NCBI RefSeq assembly: GCF_900096965.1
Contig: NZ_FMYM01000012.1
Location: 1 to 64,000, forward strand
Origin: Shouchella lonarensis
GTDB lineage: Bacteria > Bacillota > Bacilli > Bacillales > Bacillaceae_D
Reading direction: 5' to 3'
Length of the DNA stretch: 64,000 nt
Part shown: piece by piece, positions 24,765 to 33,784 of the stretch
Layout: each line of letters opens with the position of its first letter
Position numbering within the stretch: the first letter of the stretch is position 1
Translations under genes and position numbers: made by a program
Notes under the pieces: model-generated
What the model saw: only the letters and a program-made list of their open reading frames with translations
Told to the model about the DNA's origin: nothing
Database searches by the model: none

Positions 24765-25508
24765 CTAACCATGTAATCGCAACCGTGCCCAGCGCTGTAC
24801 CTCCGCTGGAATTTCCCATTCACCAATCGTTTCCCTGTACCCGTCTAGAAACTTTTTACTCACTTCTCCATCCAACAATGATAATTCGACGACTTTTTCT
24901 TCCATAATAGACCTCGTCCGCGCAATGTCAAAACAACGTGCCCCTACCGATGCATTTGTCCAATCAAGTACGGCAATAATCTCGCCCCCACTGATCATCA
25001 CATTCAAAGGATGATAGTCTAAATGGAGCAACACACGTTCATCACCGCTTGCATATCGCTCTCTCTCAACCTCTGTTAACCACGTGTCTTCGGTAAAAAA
25101 ATGTGGCGGCACACATATGTCATGTATGTTCGCGTGCATCTGACCAAATTGATACCCGAGCTTTTCTGCGTCGGAAGGGCATTGCTGTAGCGCCGCTAAT
25201 AACGTGCGTCCCTCGATCCATTCCATCACCGTACACACCTCATCACGAGCGGTGAAAGAAAGAACTTTCGGAATGGGGATGCCGTGCGCCTCTGCATACG
25301 CCATGATGCGCAAATCATCCTCACACTTATGGACACGATTAGCGGGCAATAACTTCACTGCATACACTTGTCCACCTTCCACGGTCACTTTAAATACTTC
25401 TGCGTCACGGCCGCCTTCTATTTGCTGAATCTCGGCAACGTTAGACACACCAGACATTCTCGCCGCTATATGCTTCATTGTGCACCATTTTCCTCCCTCA
25501 TCGCTCAT
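24765..25508 (-). CDS. Phosphotransferase (APH) family protein
   Basis: A 247-aa aminoglycoside-phosphotransferase-like protein with the N-lobe glycine-rich start EGGRDAEVFKVTV, Lys in VYAVKLLP, catalytic loop LLHLDYHPLNVMI and metal motif AVLDWTNASVGARCFDIA. All catalytic residues are kept. Start is ATG 25508 (AGGGGAACGG) or ATG 25478 (MKHIAARM, farther from GGGAGG). It is divergent from the LysM-CAP gene. The substrate is unknown. Confidence 0.85.
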   Translation of the reverse strand: MSDEGGKWCTMKHIAARMSGVSNVAEIQQIEGGRDAEVFKVTVEGGQVYAVKLLPANRVHKCEDDLRIMAYAEAHGIPIPKVLSFTARDEVCTVMEWIEGRTLLAALQQCPSDAEKLGYQFGQMHANIHDICVPPHFFTEDTWLTEVERERYASGDERVLLHLDYHPLNVMISGGEIIAVLDWTNASVGARCFDIARTRSIMEEKVVELSLLDGEVSKKFLDGYRETIGEWEIPAEVQRWARLRLHG

Positions 25509-25517
25509 CCGTTCCCC

Positions 25518-25546
25518 TAGACTTTTTCATTCTCGTACACTATAAT
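25518..25546 (+). promoter_or_regulatory. Promoter of the LysM-CAP gene, giving a leaderless mRNA
   Basis: TAGACT (25518-25523), a 17-base spacer and a perfect TATAAT (25541-25546). The ATG of the LysM-CAP gene is at 25554, seven bases behind the -10, so the mRNA would begin at or next to the start codon. No Shine-Dalgarno sequence is present between them. Confidence 0.55.
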
Positions 25547-25553
25547 CTTACGC

Positions 25554-26177
25554 ATGAGATACATAACAAGATTTTCTACCATTCTATTGTTGTCCGTCGC
25601 TCTCGTCTTAGGTTTACAAACAGAAGCATCTGCTTCTACGACCCATACGGTTGCTGCTGGGGATACAATGTGGAAAATTGCTGTCCGCTATCAAGTTGGT
25701 GTGACTGAAATTATCCAAGCAAATCCTCAAGTGAAAAACCCAAATATGATTTACCCAGGTCAAAAACTTACGATTCCGTCCTCTCCTGCCAATAAACGCT
25801 TTGAAGAGGAAGTGGTACGTCTTGTGAACGCTGAACGCGCGAAACAAGGACTGGCACCACTAAAGAACAATTGGGAGCTCTCCCGTGTTGCTCGCTTTAA
25901 ATCTGAAGACATGCGTGACGCCAATTACTTTGATCACACGTCGCCGACTTACGGCAGCCCACACAAAATGATCAAGGACTTCGGCATTTCTTACCGTGCT
26001 TCCGGAGAAAACATTGCAGCTGGTCAAGTAACCCCGCAAGACGTTTTTAAAGGTTGGATGAACAGCCCCGGGCACAAGAAAAATATTTTATCACCGAACT
26101 ACACAGAAATTGGCGTTGGTTATGCGAAAGGTGGCTCTTATCGCCATTACTGGACACAAATGTTTATCGGGAGGTAA
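25554..26177 (+). CDS. Secreted LysM-CAP domain protein (YkwD/SafA-like)
   Basis: A 207-aa exported protein. Residues 1-27 form a signal peptide (MRYITRFSTILLLSVALVLG, cleavage after ASA). Residues about 31-75 are one LysM peptidoglycan-binding motif (HTVAAGDTMWKIAVRYQVGV). Residues about 85-205 are a CAP/SCP domain with FDHTSPTYGSP, SGENIAAG and FKGWMNSPGHKKNIL, keeping the His/Glu cavity residues. CAP proteins with LysM in Bacillus bind spore or cell wall. It is one of few plus-strand genes. The start has no RBS; its promoter -10 ends seven bases before the ATG, and no other upstream start exists in frame (TAG at 25518). Confidence 0.92.
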   Translation: MRYITRFSTILLLSVALVLGLQTEASASTTHTVAAGDTMWKIAVRYQVGVTEIIQANPQVKNPNMIYPGQKLTIPSSPANKRFEEEVVRLVNAERAKQGLAPLKNNWELSRVARFKSEDMRDANYFDHTSPTYGSPHKMIKDFGISYRASGENIAAGQVTPQDVFKGWMNSPGHKKNILSPNYTEIGVGYAKGGSYRHYWTQMFIGR

Positions 26178-26185
26178 ATAAACAC

Positions 26186-26229
26186 ATCCCCAGCACGAGT
26201 GAAATCACACTACGTAGCTGGGGATTTTT
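26186..26229. terminator. Terminator between convergent LysM-CAP and DMT genes
   Basis: Perfect 9-base arms ATCCCCAGC (26186-26194) and GCTGGGGAT (26217-26225) followed by TTTT on the plus strand. It ends the LysM-CAP transcript; the right arm lies inside the last codons of the convergent transporter gene. Confidence 0.75.
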
Positions 26230-27100
26230 CGTCTTTCTTTTTCTCCATTTTCTGATCCTCCATCGCTAAAAGCACAATTGATCCAAGTAAAATGACCGCT
26301 CCAACGATATTTTGAGCGGTGATCGCAATTGGAAAAAAAGGAAATGAGATCACTGCAAGCAGGACAGGGCTAAACGCCCGTGTCACATTCGCAATGGAAA
26401 ACCGCATGTACTGGAGCGCTTTAAAAAAGAGCAGTGTCCCTACAAAGCCCGTAAAGAGTGAAGATAAGACAATAAAAAACGCACCTTGCCAACGAAAGCC
26501 TGTGCTCAAATCATCCGTAAACAGTACATAAACAAGGACAAATCCTAACGCAATCACATTGTTGGTGAATAGTATTGCATTTGCGTTTCTATCTTTTGTT
26601 TGTGTCTTCTTAATGTATATATTGGTGAGCGCAAAAAAGAACGTATATATAATCGCAGTGATGACACCAATGAGCAAGGCTGACTCTCCCCCACCTTCAC
26701 CAACAAACAAAAATGTTCCTAGCAAGGCAACAGCAACGAACACCACCTCTTTTTTCGTCATCCTCTCCTTTAAGATGAGCACCGCTAGTATCACTGCAAA
26801 AATCGTGTACAACCGCCCAAGAAATCCGATCATGACCGGCGAGAGTAAACTGATACTTATAAATAACGCAATGACGCCAATCGCATTAAACAATGCCATC
26901 CACATCACATCTTTCGCGACATAAAAGACGACTTTATTTCGCGAGATAAGCCCCCATATAAAACTCGCGACAATGACCGTCAACATATTCACCAGGGCTG
27001 CTTTACCAGGGGAGATGTGAATAACACCAAACTTTGACATAAGCGGGCCAATTGCAGTAAACACAATTGACGCCGCATTGTACATATGTCCTGTTGCCAA
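26210..27100 (-). CDS. DMT/EamA-family transporter
   Basis: A 296-aa membrane protein with ten hydrophobic segments in two EamA repeats. The first repeat has PVMIGFLGRLYTIFAVILAV and LKERMTKKEV; the second has SIANVTRAFSPVLLAVISFP and NIVGAVILLGSIVLL. It is probably a metabolite exporter of unknown substrate. It follows the epimerase-like gene by 16 bases in the same direction. Confidence 0.88.
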   Translation of the reverse strand: MATGHMYNAASIVFTAIGPLMSKFGVIHISPGKAALVNMLTVIVASFIWGLISRNKVVFYVAKDVMWMALFNAIGVIALFISISLLSPVMIGFLGRLYTIFAVILAVLILKERMTKKEVVFVAVALLGTFLFVGEGGGESALLIGVITAIIYTFFFALTNIYIKKTQTKDRNANAILFTNNVIALGFVLVYVLFTDDLSTGFRWQGAFFIVLSSLFTGFVGTLLFFKALQYMRFSIANVTRAFSPVLLAVISFPFFPIAITAQNIVGAVILLGSIVLLAMEDQKMEKKKDEKSPAT

Positions 27101-27116
27101 ATGACCGCTCCTCTCG

Positions 27117-28097
27117 TTACCTCATGTTTCTCTCCCGTTGCAAGCAATAGGCAGTCACACGCGCTAACTCATTCATCGCATGTATAGTCGGCTCCTGGAA
27201 CGCTTGTCTCGTGAACCAATCGTAACTCCGCCTTAAGCCTTCTTCTAACCCAATACGTGGCTGCGGCAAACCATGCTCACGCAATTTATCGGTACACATC
27301 TTATACATGACATCTCGAAACGGGAAAAACTGTTTTGCCGTCACTTGTAATAACGCCATTTCTTCTACTGATACAGGCAATAACTGCGTCTCCCCGGCAC
27401 ATCGCGTGCAAGTGCGCACGAGTTTTTCCCACGTGACTTCTTCCGGATGGGCGAGGTGATACGCCTCATTCTCTGCTTGTTCATTCGTTACGGCAGCTAG
27501 CATCATGCGAACGACATCGTCTATATGGACGAATTGCACGCGCGTGTCCGTTGCTGGATAAGGGATCGCTTCCCCTTTTTCGACCTGCTGGAAGAAATAC
27601 GATTCTCTATACAATTCGTTTCCTTCGCCGTAAATATACGGAGGGCGAAAAATCGTAACAGGAACATTGTACTTGTTTTCAAACAAAACATCCTCGGCTT
27701 CTCTCTTATCAAGCCCGTACCGACCCCAGTGCGGATTGGCACCACGCAGTGAGTGTTCGTGCAACAATTGCTGTGACGGAAGGTACACTGCACCCGAACT
27801 AAGAAACACGTAACGTTGCAATTTGCTTGTCTCTATAACATGCAACACAACTTCAATATCATGACGCGTGTAAGCAGAGATATCAAAAACGTAGTCGTAA
27901 TGAACGCCCGCTATACACTTCCTTAATGTCTCTGCATCTCTACGATCACATACATGATGCGTCCGGTAGCCGGTGACATCCACCTTCCGCTGCCCTCTCG
28001 TCACAAAGTCAACCGTGTACCCGCGGGCAACGAGCCCCTGCAACACTGCTCGTCCAACAAAAGCCGTTCCTCCTAGTACTAGGACATTTTTTGTCAT
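27117..28097 (-). CDS. NAD-dependent epimerase/dehydratase family (extended SDR)
   Basis: A 326-aa protein with the NAD-binding loop VLVLGGTAFVGRAVLQ, an SDR active-site pair (Ser in FLSSGAVY and YGLDK for Tyr-x-x-x-Lys) and the substrate region FRPPYIYGEGNELY. It resembles nucleotide-sugar epimerase-like proteins or isoflavone-reductase-like Bacillus proteins; the substrate is unclear. The gene lies between the DMT transporter and a NAT-like protein gene in one direction. Confidence 0.88.
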   Translation of the reverse strand: MTKNVLVLGGTAFVGRAVLQGLVARGYTVDFVTRGQRKVDVTGYRTHHVCDRRDAETLRKCIAGVHYDYVFDISAYTRHDIEVVLHVIETSKLQRYVFLSSGAVYLPSQQLLHEHSLRGANPHWGRYGLDKREAEDVLFENKYNVPVTIFRPPYIYGEGNELYRESYFFQQVEKGEAIPYPATDTRVQFVHIDDVVRMMLAAVTNEQAENEAYHLAHPEEVTWEKLVRTCTRCAGETQLLPVSVEEMALLQVTAKQFFPFRDVMYKMCTDKLREHGLPQPRIGLEEGLRRSYDWFTRQAFQEPTIHAMNELARVTAYCLQRERNMR

Positions 28098-28109
28098 AAT
28101 GCGTTTTCC

Positions 28110-28862
28110 TCACTTTCTCATCCCGACCATCCTCGTCAAAACTTCCCGCAAAATCTTTTGATCATACCCCGTATGCTGATGGATCCTTGCTGCCCAATCT
28201 GCCACTGTCGGACATGATGGGTCATCAATCAATCCCTCATCCATACTCCAAAAACTACTCCAATCATAAAATTCCCACACAAATGCATCCCCTTTGTAAG
28301 GAATTCGACACTTGCACAAAGGATAGGGTTTCAATGTACGTTGAGACAACTCTGCCTGTTGTAAAAAATCATCCATCGACATTGGTTCATTACAAAGCGA
28401 CTGGGTCGAGACTTTTCCATTCGGTCGGTGATATAAAATGTTGAATCCCTCTTCACTCCGTTTCACTTGTACTTTTGCACCTGCGAAAAAGCCTGTCATA
28501 CTTTCATTCGTATAGTCCTCACTATTCGGATCAACTAAAATCGGCTTTAACCATTGATAACCGAGGTCACATAAAAAGCGGTTTCCATGTTCATCAAGCG
28601 CGATCACCGCCGCATGACCCGGCTCTTTTTCACCAATTGGATACGCTTCAATGCCTTCTTTTTGAAATTCATCGAGTAACCAAAGCGACAAGTCGTAACA
28701 ATTGCCCGACGTTTTGTATTGCGCTCGATGCGCTTTCATCAACGCGACCGATCTTTGTTTTTTTTCACAACTTTGATGATAAAACCATACTTTCGTCAAC
28801 GTTTCCATCGGAAACTGATCAAACTTATGCCATACATCTAAAATACTCTTAGGTGGTAGCAT
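28110..28862 (-). CDS. Uncharacterised protein with a transglutaminase/NAT-like Cys-His-Asp pattern
   Basis: A 250-aa protein; start set at ATG 28862 (MLPPKSILDVW) with GAGGGGTGAAAGTGCG before it. Three spaced motifs, SGNCYDLSLWLLDEF, EPGHAAVIALDEHG and FLCDLGYQWLKP, give Cys, His and Asp in the order of transglutaminase-fold enzymes and arylamine N-acetyltransferases. The rest shows no other signature. The function is not known. It sits between the epimerase-like gene and the VOC gene. Confidence 0.6.
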   Translation of the reverse strand: MLPPKSILDVWHKFDQFPMETLTKVWFYHQSCEKKQRSVALMKAHRAQYKTSGNCYDLSLWLLDEFQKEGIEAYPIGEKEPGHAAVIALDEHGNRFLCDLGYQWLKPILVDPNSEDYTNESMTGFFAGAKVQVKRSEEGFNILYHRPNGKVSTQSLCNEPMSMDDFLQQAELSQRTLKPYPLCKCRIPYKGDAFVWEFYDWSSFWSMDEGLIDDPSCPTVADWAARIHQHTGYDQKILREVLTRMVGMRK

Positions 28863-28869
28863 CGCACTT

Positions 28870-29244
28870 TCACCCCTCAATCCGACATAAAAACTCGATC
28901 CGGTTCCCAAACGGATCATCGATATAAAAACGTTCCGCACCTTCTAAAGGCTCATCATCCTTTACAGTCACACCAGCTGCTGTAAGTGTCGACCGCAATT
29001 CCTCCAAATTCGCGACATGAAACGCTGGGTGTGCTTTCTTTGCTGGCGCAAAGTCATCTTGAACACCAATATGCAGCTGATGCTGACCACAAGAAAACCA
29101 GACACCGCCCCGCTTAGCCAAATTTGCTGGCTTTGTTATTTCCTCCATCCCTAATATGCGACCGAAAAAATCTCTCACCTTCTCTTCACTCCCCTTTGGT
29201 GCTGCCAGCTGCACATGATCAATGCCTTTGTATTGAATGCCCAT
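28870..29244 (-). CDS. VOC (glyoxalase/bleomycin-resistance) family protein
   Basis: A 124-aa protein; start set at ATG 29244 (MGIQYKGIDHVQLA) with GGGAGGAATTTTTA before it. It holds one VOC unit: DHVQLAAPKGSEEKVRDFF, a middle strand HQLHIGVQDDF, HPAFHVANLEEL and the metal-side end FYIDDPFGNRIEFLC. Such proteins act on or bind small molecules (drug binding, dioxygenase or isomerase activity). It overlaps nothing and is the first gene of its operon. Confidence 0.85.
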   Translation of the reverse strand: MGIQYKGIDHVQLAAPKGSEEKVRDFFGRILGMEEITKPANLAKRGGVWFSCGQHQLHIGVQDDFAPAKKAHPAFHVANLEELRSTLTAAGVTVKDDEPLEGAERFYIDDPFGNRIEFLCRIEG

Positions 29245-29568
29245 TAAAAATTCCTCCCTCATATGATAAATACATAATTTTCTAACTAATAAAGAGCCGT
29301 TAACTGATTTCCCACGACTGCGCCTTCTGCCTTCTGAAAACATAGCTTCGCCCCGTCACCCAATTAGCACCTTGCGCTACGAGACAATATATCCCCGACA
29401 ATCCATGAACGAGCCGCAACATCGATTCATTTTCTTATCAGTTCCTCTGCCACTAGTTTAAAACCCGTTTATTATACTGTCAATCATTCTGCTCGACATG
29501 TTTTGACATCACTGAGCACTGCGCATTTTTATGAAATGGCAAAGTTGAAGCGATCATACACTCATGGA
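29245..29568. other. Intergenic stretch between the VOC gene and the group II intron
   Basis: About 320 bases without a supported gene. On the minus strand it is the 3' exon side of the intron. No RBS-led frame, strong hairpin or repeat was found. Confidence 0.5.
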
Positions 29569-30188
29569 ATCGAGTAGGAGGGAGCGAAGCTCCCGACCTC
29601 TCACACCACCGTACGTACGGATCCGTATACGGCGGTTCAATGATTTGAGTGTGTTTAATCACACCATCTTTTCCTTCAGGTTCACCGCAAGACATCCTAT
29701 ACGATCCTACCTTACCTTCAGATTCCATCCTATTCTCGGGCAGGCATCCATCTTTTGATGTTGTCTGTAGTTGTAGATGTCTCACACCTCCACTGTTTCC
29801 AAGATTATCATTGTTCAGCCCTTCACTCCGTAGAGCTACTATGGCTTCTGCTGACTTCTTACAATTCATCACACCATCGCTGGCGTGATTGCTCCTTCTC
29901 TGAAGGGGCCCTTGTAAGACCTCCCCGGGTAAGCCTAACCACTTTCCTCCCATATAGGTGCTGGATTTACTGCAGAAGACTTGGGCAGTATCGGACTTTG
30001 TTTTGTGTGGCAAACTCGTCCATCTCAAACAGCCTTTTATCCAGTTTCTGTTCGTCACCTCGGGATTTTGCGTCCGGCTTCCTTCAGATTCTGAGTCACC
30101 CCAAACACCCTTGCCTTTCGCTAACAGTTCCTACTGCCAAGCCTGTAGCGGACTTTCACCGCCTAGCCGTTAGACATGCCGGGCACAC
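29569..30188 (-). mobile_element. ORF-less group II intron
   Basis: The minus strand begins with the 5' boundary GTGTGCCCGGCATG (30188 downward) and shows the conserved early intron text GGTGAAAGTCCGCTACAGG and GGCAGTAGGAACTGTTAGC. The end has the domain V region GAACCGCCGTATACGG with its partner CCGTACGTACGGTGGT, then GAGAGGTCGGGAG, a GC-rich domain VI hairpin and CCTCCTACTCGAT, all as in common Firmicute group II introns. The total is about 620 bases, so the reverse transcriptase/maturase gene (usually about 1.2-1.8 kb in domain IV) is absent. Frames crossing this part are not proteins. It could only splice or move with maturase from elsewhere. Confidence 0.85.
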
Positions 30189-30291
30189 CCAATCACCACG
30201 CCTGTGTGGCGCGGTATATCCCGTAGTCACAAGTAGGTGACCGTGTCAATTTAAAAACTGCACGGTCTTCTTTTCTTTCCATAAGCTAAGT

Positions 30292-30849
30292 TTACTTCTC
30301 CACATCGTTATTCCTGTAATAAATAAAATAATCTGCCCATCTGCCATCCTCGTAGGAAAACGCCTTGCGCGTGCACTCAAATTGAAAACCTGCCTTTTCA
30401 GCAAGGTGAATTGATGGGGTGTTGTCGGGTGGAATATGACACTCAATGCGATGAAATTGTAATTCCTTGAAAAACACCTCTCGAGCAGCAATCACACTCT
30501 CCACCCCGAAGCCAAGCCGCCAAAATTGATTATGAATCGCATATCCCATCATCGCCCATTGATAGTCCATTCGTAAAATCGTGTACAACTCTACCTTCCC
30601 AACGTTGACACCATCGCCTTTACGAAAAATACCTAAATGATACATCTCATCACGGCCCGCCTTCGTATCGAAATTACTCACCCATTGTGCAAACCAGGTT
30701 TTCGTGTATGTTTCCATTGATGATGGTCTTCCTTGGTCATGCTTCGTGTTGGAAGGAAAGCTATGCGCGACCTGGGTATGCCAGTTTTCATAGTCACCTA
30801 GACGATATGGGCGTAATATCAGCCTGTCTGTTTCTGCTTGTACCGTCAC
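30292..30849 (-). CDS. GNAT acetyltransferase (RimJ/RimL type)
   Basis: A 185-aa protein; start set at GTG 30849 (VTVQAETDRLILRPY) with AGGAAGGAGTGGGAAAA before it. ETDRLILRPYRLGDYENW is the typical RimJ/RimL opening; GYAIHNQFWRLGFGVES and LQFHRIECHIPPDNTPSIHLAEKAGF form the acetyl-CoA and C-terminal parts. It may acetylate a ribosomal protein N-terminus or a small substrate. Confidence 0.85.
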   Translation of the reverse strand: MTVQAETDRLILRPYRLGDYENWHTQVAHSFPSNTKHDQGRPSSMETYTKTWFAQWVSNFDTKAGRDEMYHLGIFRKGDGVNVGKVELYTILRMDYQWAMMGYAIHNQFWRLGFGVESVIAAREVFFKELQFHRIECHIPPDNTPSIHLAEKAGFQFECTRKAFSYEDGRWADYFIYYRNNDVEK

Positions 30850-30920
30850 TTTTCCCACTCCTTCCTGCTTAGCACCATCATACAATGCTTATATAGTCAT
30901 TGTCGACCTGAGTCAAATAT

Positions 30921-30951
30921 AAAAAACAGGCCCCCTGCAAATGGGAGCCTG
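30921..30951 (-). terminator. Terminator of the left ATPase-permease pair
   Basis: On the minus strand CAGGCtCCC, a short loop and GGGgGCCTG are followed by TTTTTT. It lies 16 bases after the stop of the permease gene at 30967. Confidence 0.75.
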
Positions 30952-30966
30952 CCGCTAAATTTTATA

Positions 30967-32859
30967 CTATAGATCCTTCAACACTGCTCGGAAATAGAGC
31001 ACACGTGTAATCAAATAATAACCTACCTGCAGTAACACGTATATCCCAATCACCATTGACGCCTTCATAACATTAATCGGCAACAAGTTATTGACCATGA
31101 CGTATGCAAATGATGCATGCACCGCCCCTACAATAGCTGGCACAAAGAAGAGAAAACGCATTTGTTGGTCTAAAACTTGTTTCATCTCTTTCTTTGTTGT
31201 CCCCAGTCGCTTAAGCGAAAATAGTTGGCGCTTTGTATCCTCAAGCTCCGTAAATAACTTCAAGTACAACATGCTCCCTTGTACAACAAAGAAGAGGAAA
31301 CTGACAAACATGCCAATGACGATCGTCAATGAGAAGTCTCGCACCATCGTCACATATTCAGAGGCTTTTAACGTAATCGCCCAAGCATCATTTTCATCAA
31401 GCGTACCGGCGATAGCTTCAGACACTTCTACTTGATCGCGCCAGTTTTTCAATTCATACCCAATAAAGCGCTGCATGTCTACGTCGTTATTTTGAACAAT
31501 TTGGTCATAATCTTGGTTAGAGACCACGTACACAGACGCATACGAGAATAGACGCTCCTTATCCGTTTCTTGCACATCATACGTTTCTGCCCTATTGCCA
31601 ACTTCCAAGTTTAGCTGAGTAGGAAACTTCTCACTAGAGACCAACGTCCCATTCGTCACTACTTTTCCCTGTTCTATCTGTACAGTAGGCACGCCAACGG
31701 TTTTAGCTAACTCATTGTAACGTGTTTCTGACAATAAAAAGCCAGAGTAAGGAAATTCGTTCCCACCTTCTATATCTTGAAACGATACATATGGCATCGT
31801 TTCATTAATTTGATACAAAACCTCCGCATCATATACATTTAATTTCTCTTCTACCTCTTCCGGGCTAATTAGCGCATACGTCCCTGGATCTTCTTCGACC
31901 CATGAAATGGACTGTGGCATACTACTTGTGTCTTCAATGATCGCGTTAAAGATCATATACACAGTCCCTGTCGCCGTCAACACGACTGCACTAATGATAG
32001 AGGTCAAAAATAGCATCCGCGCATAATCTTTCAAGCGAAATAAAATATTCGTCCTTGTGATCAAGCGCGTACCTCTCATTAACTGGCTTTTATTTGCATA
32101 AAACCGTTTATAAAGTGCGACCGTTCCTTGCGTGAAGAAAAAGTACGTTCCTATGACTGTTAAAATTAATACCGGGAATATTGTTAAATGCAATGTATCC
32201 CCTGTTGTCATGACCGCAGTCCCATAACCTCCACCAAGGAGCAGTACTGCTAGTACAGTGAATACCGGTGACGTGATCGGCATGGATTTCGGCTTTCGCG
32301 CTGCTTTTAAAAGATCCGTCACTTGTTTGCCACGCATTTTCCAAAATGATAGCAACGTCAACACTTGGAACAGTACGATGAATACAACAACCGTTATGAT
32401 GAATGCCTTCGGAACAAACGCAAATGACAGCGGACTTTCCACAACCAAAACCGAAGAAATAAAGAGTAAAAACAACTTGGAAAATAACGTACCAAAGAGC
32501 AACCCAGCAGCAATCGCTAACAGTGAAAGAATCGTTTGCTCAAAGTAAATCAATTTACGCAACTGCCCGCCATTCATCCCAAACAGAGACAACAAACCAA
32601 ACTCTCTCGATCGTACTTGTAAAAAAGCTTGATTTGAATAGGTAATAAAAAATACCGAGAAAATGACAATCAGCCACTGTGCTGCGACCATGCTAGATCG
32701 CATATGATCACCAATTGAACCATTCATCACATCTGGATGATAAATCACTTGTGCGTACATATGGAAAACGGTGACTGCAAACACACAACTAAGGAAATAC
32801 GCCGCGTAACGTTGCGCATGACCCGTCACATTTCTACGCGCGAGGGTGCGGAGATTCAT
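30967..32859 (-). CDS. BceB-type ABC permease, copy 1
   Basis: A 630-aa FtsX-domain permease; start set at ATG 32859 (MNLRTLARRNVTG) with GGAGGTGATTTCC before it. It has about ten membrane helices and a large extracellular loop (roughly residues 300-500), the layout of BceB-type transporters that sense and remove cell-wall-targeting peptide antibiotics such as bacitracin or lantibiotics. The ATPase gene overlaps its 5' end by 26 bases. Copy 2 is at 33785-35695. The N-terminal domains are highly alike, while the extracellular loops differ more (for example TMPYVSFQDIEGG against TMPYVSAQGSATG), which suggests different ligands. Confidence 0.92.
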   Translation of the reverse strand: MNLRTLARRNVTGHAQRYAAYFLSCVFAVTVFHMYAQVIYHPDVMNGSIGDHMRSSMVAAQWLIVIFSVFFITYSNQAFLQVRSREFGLLSLFGMNGGQLRKLIYFEQTILSLLAIAAGLLFGTLFSKLFLLFISSVLVVESPLSFAFVPKAFIITVVVFIVLFQVLTLLSFWKMRGKQVTDLLKAARKPKSMPITSPVFTVLAVLLLGGGYGTAVMTTGDTLHLTIFPVLILTVIGTYFFFTQGTVALYKRFYANKSQLMRGTRLITRTNILFRLKDYARMLFLTSIISAVVLTATGTVYMIFNAIIEDTSSMPQSISWVEEDPGTYALISPEEVEEKLNVYDAEVLYQINETMPYVSFQDIEGGNEFPYSGFLLSETRYNELAKTVGVPTVQIEQGKVVTNGTLVSSEKFPTQLNLEVGNRAETYDVQETDKERLFSYASVYVVSNQDYDQIVQNNDVDMQRFIGYELKNWRDQVEVSEAIAGTLDENDAWAITLKASEYVTMVRDFSLTIVIGMFVSFLFFVVQGSMLYLKLFTELEDTKRQLFSLKRLGTTKKEMKQVLDQQMRFLFFVPAIVGAVHASFAYVMVNNLLPINVMKASMVIGIYVLLQVGYYLITRVLYFRAVLKDL

Positions 32860-33613
32860 GGAAATCACCTCCAAGTATACTGAGTGTGTCTAAAATGTTT
32901 TGATAAAACACTTGGCGCTTGTCGCCTTTACGTATTTCTGAGAAAAATGTCCCATCTTTAATGAAAACGACCCGGTCACAAAAACTTGCCGCCGTCGGAT
33001 CGTGCGTCACCATTAAAATCGTTGCGCCGCGCTCTTCATTCATTGAAGACAATGTATCAAGCACTTGCCGCGCCGCTTTTGAATCAAGATTCCCTGTCGG
33101 TTCATCAGCAAGCACCATCGCTGGCTCATGAATAAACGCCCGCGCACACGCAGTACGCTGTTGTTGTCCGCCGGAGATTTCTGAAATGCGCTTGTCAAGG
33201 ATGTCGACAATATTTAATTGTTTTGCCAGCTGCATGAGCCGTTTCTCCATTTCCTTTAACGACAATGTGTCAAGCGCCAGTGGCAATAAAATATTTTCTC
33301 TTACATTCAATGTATCGAGCAAGTTAAAATCTTGGAAGACAAACCCGAGCTCACGCCGGCGAAACAAGGCTAACTTATTCGGTGACAAATCAAGTGGGTT
33401 CTTTCCATTCAAAATCATTTCCCCTGCAGTGGGTTTGTCAATCGTCGCAAGCATGTTCAAAAGTGTCGTTTTCCCACTTCCTGACGGACCCATGACCCCA
33501 ACAAACTCGCCTTCTTCAACACGAAGGTCAAAATCATGTAGCGCTCGGTACGCTAGGCCATCTTTTTTCGGATAATATGTTTTAGACAATTGATTGACTG
33601 TTAAAATAGACAT
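32834..33613 (-). CDS. BceA-type ATP-binding protein, copy 1
   Basis: A 259-aa ATPase; start at ATG 33613 (MSILTVNQL) after AAAGGAGTTTTGAAC. Walker A GPSGSGKTTLLN, signature ISGGQQQRTACARAF and Walker B MVLADEPTGNLD are complete. It differs from copy 2 (35670-36449) in only about eight positions of 259, so the two are recent duplicates. It works with the adjacent permease. Confidence 0.93.
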   Translation of the reverse strand: MSILTVNQLSKTYYPKKDGLAYRALHDFDLRVEEGEFVGVMGPSGSGKTTLLNMLATIDKPTAGEMILNGKNPLDLSPNKLALFRRRELGFVFQDFNLLDTLNVRENILLPLALDTLSLKEMEKRLMQLAKQLNIVDILDKRISEISGGQQQRTACARAFIHEPAMVLADEPTGNLDSKAARQVLDTLSSMNEERGATILMVTHDPTAASFCDRVVFIKDGTFFSEIRKGDKRQVFYQNILDTLSILGGDFHESPHPRA

Positions 33614-33709
33614 GTTCAAAACTCCTTTGTGTTTCACTTGATGGTTCTTAGTATAAACCGCAATAGAATTCTCTCCCATAGAATCATCTTGCAGACAAGC
33701 ATCACAACC

Positions 33710-33739
33710 TTACAATGTTGTCATGTTATGTAACGTTTA
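33710..33739 (-). repeat. Remnant of the kinase 3' end between the duplicated pairs
   Basis: About 29 bases upstream of ATPase copy 1 still encode the last residues of the sensor kinase (TLHNMTTL and stop), matching 36546-36574 with a single change (GTAACG against GCAACG). The following leader up to the ATPase start is also shared. The scrap shows that the copied unit began inside the kinase gene. Confidence 0.8.
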
Positions 33740-33747
33740 TAATCAGT

Positions 33748-33772
33748 AAAGACCTCCTACAACGAGGAGGCC
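33748..33772 (-). terminator. Terminator after permease copy 2
   Basis: On the minus strand GGCCTCCT, loop CGTTGT and AGGAGGTC, followed by TTTAC. It is a strong stem with a short T-run. It lies just after the stop at 33785 and may leave some read-through into pair 1. Confidence 0.55.
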
Positions 33773-33784
33773 TCTATCGCTCGA

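Noticed and set aside
29480-30058. A 192-aa open frame within the intron region
   Set aside because: The sequence is the conserved RNA part of a group II intron; the frame crosses structural domains and shows no protein family.
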